NCBI GenBank assembly: GCA_934463115.1
Contig: CAKSIN010000048.1
Coordinates: 1 to 6,409 of the forward strand
DNA from: an uncultured Clostridia bacterium
GTDB lineage: Bacteria > Bacillota > Clostridia > UMGS1810
DNA length: 6,409 nt
Reading direction: 5' to 3'
Every line of letters begins with the position of its first letter. The stretch's first letter is position 1. Positions 5,040-6,409 of the stretch are shown here, piece after piece. The position numbers and the translations under genes were made by a program. The notes under the pieces are model-generated. The model made no database searches. It was given only the letters and a program-made list of their open reading frames with translations, and was not told the origin of the DNA.

Positions 5040-5112
5040 AGCCATCACCCACTTTCAACGGAGATGATGGCATAACCGCCCAGCTTTTACACTGTTTTCA
5101 GTCTTACCCATA
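5040..5112 (-). promoter_or_regulatory. Structured 5' leader of the locus 2 peptide
   Basis: The minus-strand leader of about 73 bases can form two overlapping structures. One pairs GGTAAGACT (5108-5100) with GGTTATGCC (5077-5069), the same hairpin as in the locus 1 leader. The other pairs GCCATCATC (5071-5063) with GGTGATGGC (5049-5041), a nine-pair stem with one wobble that encloses the ribosome site. Both need bases 5071-5069, so they compete. This could switch translation on or off, an inference from the pairing alone. Confidence 0.55.
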
Positions 5113-5118
5113 AAATGC

Positions 5119-5147
5119 ATTATACACCGTTTATCCGCAAAATTCAA
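5119..5147 (-). promoter_or_regulatory. Sigma-A promoter of the locus 2 peptide
   Basis: The minus strand has TTGAAT (5147-5142), a 17-bp spacer and TATAAT (5124-5119). The start near 5112 would give an mRNA of about 170 bases ending at the shared terminator. Confidence 0.72.
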
Positions 5148-5169
5148 GATATTTTGACGAAATTAAATT

Positions 5170-5406
5170 AAAATTCCCCTCCGTCTCACGGCAGTGAAAG
5201 TTTGCAGGACGTGTTCTGCGCTCGAAAAACCGTACAATACGCGCCGGAAAAAGGCCGCGAAATCATCGCGGCTCGTTTTCCTAAATTTAATACCGAAACA
5301 CGGGAAAAAGATTATATTCGGTATGGAATTTGCGCTGTGTACGGTTTTTCTTCGCGTGAAACGTCAACTGCGCACTTTCAAGGCCGAACGTCGGAGGGGA
5401 AATTTT
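5170..5406. repeat. Palindromic repeat family, copy C (237 bp, near full length)
   Basis: The termini AAAATTCCCCTCCGTC (5170-5185) and GTCGGAGGGGAAATTTT (5390-5406) are inverted repeats. The arms pair inward through GAAAGT/ACTTTC and GCAG/CTGC with a two-base bulge, GACGT/ACGTC, and a perfect GAAAAACCGTACA (5224-5236) with TGTACGGTTTTTC (5338-5350). The tip has GCGC/GCGC and two hairpins: GCCGCGA/TCGCGGC around AATCA (5254-5272), and ATACCGAA/TTCGGTAT with an outer AAATT/AATTT (about 5283-5331) around a loop holding GGGAAAAAGATTAT. Copy A has the same order, bulge and loops with mostly different paired bases. No transposase and no convincing frame are present; apparent open frames across it are by-products of the palindrome. 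Confidence 0.88.
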
Positions 5407-5618
5407 CCGCGGTGAAAACCTTGTTAGTTTACTTGGTGCTGTTTCACGGGAAAACAATCTATTGCGCCATTGATAACCACAAATGCATGATTTCAACTGT
5501 CGGGTGTGTGCCCGGCATGGTGTGTCGTTCCGCCTATAACCGCAATTCCCCGATTGTAATTCTTCATCACACAATAAACAATAATTTCATCATATTACCA
5601 CAAAATCAAAAATTAATA
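5407..5618. other. Non-coding spacer: right-flank homology of repeat C, then AT-rich sequence
   Basis: The first part, to about 5518, matches the flank of repeat A in blocks (GTTAGTTTACTTG at 5423-5435, GGTGTGTGCCCGGCAT at 5503-5518) plus about 58 bases absent from A (near 5436-5494). GTGAAAAC (5412-5419) can pair with GTTTCAC (5441-5447). The remainder to 5618 is AT-rich. I see no gene, RNA gene or promoter in it before the divIVA-like promoter. Confidence 0.6.
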
Positions 5619-5647
5619 TTGACAACACAGGCACTTGAATGTATAAT
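5619..5647 (+). promoter_or_regulatory. Consensus sigma-A promoter of the DivIVA-like gene
   Basis: TTGACA (5619-5624), a 17-bp spacer and TATAAT (5642-5647) form a perfect consensus. The start near 5654 leaves a leader of about 30 bases with only a weak ribosome site, so transcription looks strong and translation start moderate. Confidence 0.88.
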
Positions 5648-5683
5648 ATTTATTAGTAAAATAAACGAATTGGATTGATAAAT

Positions 5684-6325
5684 ATGACACTTAACGAAAT
5701 TAAATTAAGCTTTTTGGGCTATAACAGAAATGAAATCTGCAAATATGTGAGCGCACTCAACGAGATGCATTCATCCGAGATGGACGGTATCCGCGATGAA
5801 TTGAACAAGACCATGGAGATGTACGATAAAAGGTGCAGCGAGTCCGACGCAAAGGTTGCCGAGCTCAGCGAAAAGGTTGCCGAGCTGGAATCCAAACTCT
5901 GTGAATCGGAGCGCCTCAATGCAGAGATGCGTGCCGAGAACGAATCGGTTTCGGCAGAGCTTGCTGCGCTGCGCAAGGATTCGGAGGAACTCATAAGCAA
6001 GCGCGAAGCAATCAGCACGGCGATTATCAATGCCGAAAAATGCGCCGGCGGTATGATAGAAGACGCAGACAGACGTGTGCGCACAATGATAGAAAATGCC
6101 GAGGAAAAGGTTGAATCGGAATCGCGCCGCCTTGATGTTGTCAAACAGTACATAACGGAGCTGCGTGCCAGCGTTTCGCAGACATTCCGCAATATTGACA
6201 ACGCGCTTTTGGGTTCGCAGACAGACATCGACGCAAAGAAATCATCTATTGATACGGACGCAAAGAACACTGCACGCGGCGAAAAGCTCAGGAGCATCGA
6301 AAAGAGTTTCTTTAAAAGAGCGTAG
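5684..6325 (+). CDS. DivIVA-domain-like coiled-coil protein
   Basis: The 213-residue product opens with a DivIVA-like N-terminal segment (about 3-27, including SFLGYNRNEICKYVSALNE), which in the family binds curved membrane at poles and septa. A long coiled coil follows (about 30-112) with strong heptad character and a tandem heptad (KVAELSE then KVAELES, 57-70). A second Ala/Glu-rich helix (about 113-165, with NAEK, EDADRR and ENAEEK) resembles the second coil of DivIVA/GpsB-type proteins. The tail is polar and ends in basic residues. It has no transmembrane segment. The likely role is as a cytosolic scaffold in division or polar organisation, but a specific function cannot be assigned. ATG 5684 is used; an upstream in-frame TTG (5675) is possible, and neither has a strong ribosome site. 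It is a single gene with its own promoter, with codon use like that of the spo genes. Confidence 0.8.
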   Translation: MTLNEIKLSFLGYNRNEICKYVSALNEMHSSEMDGIRDELNKTMEMYDKRCSESDAKVAELSEKVAELESKLCESERLNAEMRAENESVSAELAALRKDSEELISKREAISTAIINAEKCAGGMIEDADRRVRTMIENAEEKVESESRRLDVVKQYITELRASVSQTFRNIDNALLGSQTDIDAKKSSIDTDAKNTARGEKLRSIEKSFFKRA

Positions 6326-6354
6326 CAGATAATGAGGTAATCTGACGGTACATA

Positions 6355-6406
6355 ATGGACGAACGCACCTATATAATATGGAGTATTGTTGGCTGTGTTC
6401 GTCCAT
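6355..6406. repeat. Imperfect palindrome downstream of the DivIVA-like gene
   Basis: ATGGACGAACGCA (6355-6367) pairs with TGTGTTCGTCCAT (6394-6406) at 12 of 13 positions. The 26-base loop can pair weakly (AATA/TATT). No T-run follows before the window ends. It may be a terminator-like hairpin or one end of a further palindromic repeat. It is unrelated in sequence to the A/B/C family. Confidence 0.55.
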
Positions 6407-6409
6407 AGT

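Noticed and set aside
3659..5406. CRISPR array or integron attC interpretation of the three repeats
   Set aside because: The copies are far apart, differ in length, are palindromic across their whole span and lack the attC core-site signature or regular spacers. No cas or integrase gene is present.
5202..5678. Long open frame of 158 codons on the plus strand, and an opposing frame at 5287-5574
   Set aside because: Both run through the palindromic repeat C and its flank. The translations show no domain or ribosome site, and such frames arise as a by-product of stop-poor palindromic sequence.
5719..6297. 192-codon frame antisense to the DivIVA-like gene
   Set aside because: It is Ser/Ala/Leu-rich, a mirror of the Glu/Lys/Ala-rich coiled-coil codons. 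It lacks a promoter, a ribosome site and any family resemblance.

Overview
The window looks like chromosomal DNA of a spore-forming Firmicute of the class Clostridia. The evidence is an adjacent spoIID–spoIIQ pair, a clostridial-type citrate synthase, a DivIVA-like coiled-coil protein, strong AGGAGG-type ribosome sites, consensus TTGACA/TATAAT promoters with 17-bp spacers, and AT-rich spacers between more GC-rich genes. The genus cannot be named from this sequence.

Layout, left to right. At 11-287 on the minus strand lies most of a small hydrophobic-peptide (type I toxin-like) locus with its own promoter and a long structured leader; its expected antisense partner would lie off the left edge. 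Citrate synthase (303-1685, minus) follows, divergent from spoIID (1857-2801, plus). SpoIIQ (2875-3681, plus) lies behind spoIID with its own candidate sigma-F promoter. SpoIID (peptidoglycan lytic transglycosylase) and SpoIIQ (forespore LytM-fold anchor) both act in engulfment during sporulation.

From 3659 to 5618 the window becomes an accessory island. It holds three copies (A, B, C) of a palindromic repeat family: two near-full-length copies of 236 and 237 bp and one 86-bp internally deleted copy. Between them are a broken small lipoprotein gene with a C-terminal Ada-like metal-binding domain (3969-4313, minus, one in-frame stop), a divergent small XRE-type regulator (4430-4681), and a complete type I toxin-antitoxin-like locus (4858-5147). 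In that locus an antisense RNA on the plus strand and a 22-residue hydrophobic peptide mRNA on the minus strand converge on one shared bidirectional terminator. The right end has a DivIVA-domain-like coiled-coil gene (5684-6325) behind a perfect sigma-A promoter, then an imperfect palindrome.

Three observations stand out. (1) The two toxin leaders and the antisense RNA carry the same-sense hairpin (GGCAAGACC paired to GGTTATGCC), a common structured module rather than simple antisense complementarity. (2) Repeat copies A and C keep the same multi-armed fold although most helix sequences differ, which is a covariation-like pattern, while the loops are conserved. (3) The left terminus of repeat A supplies the last codons and the stop of spoIIQ.
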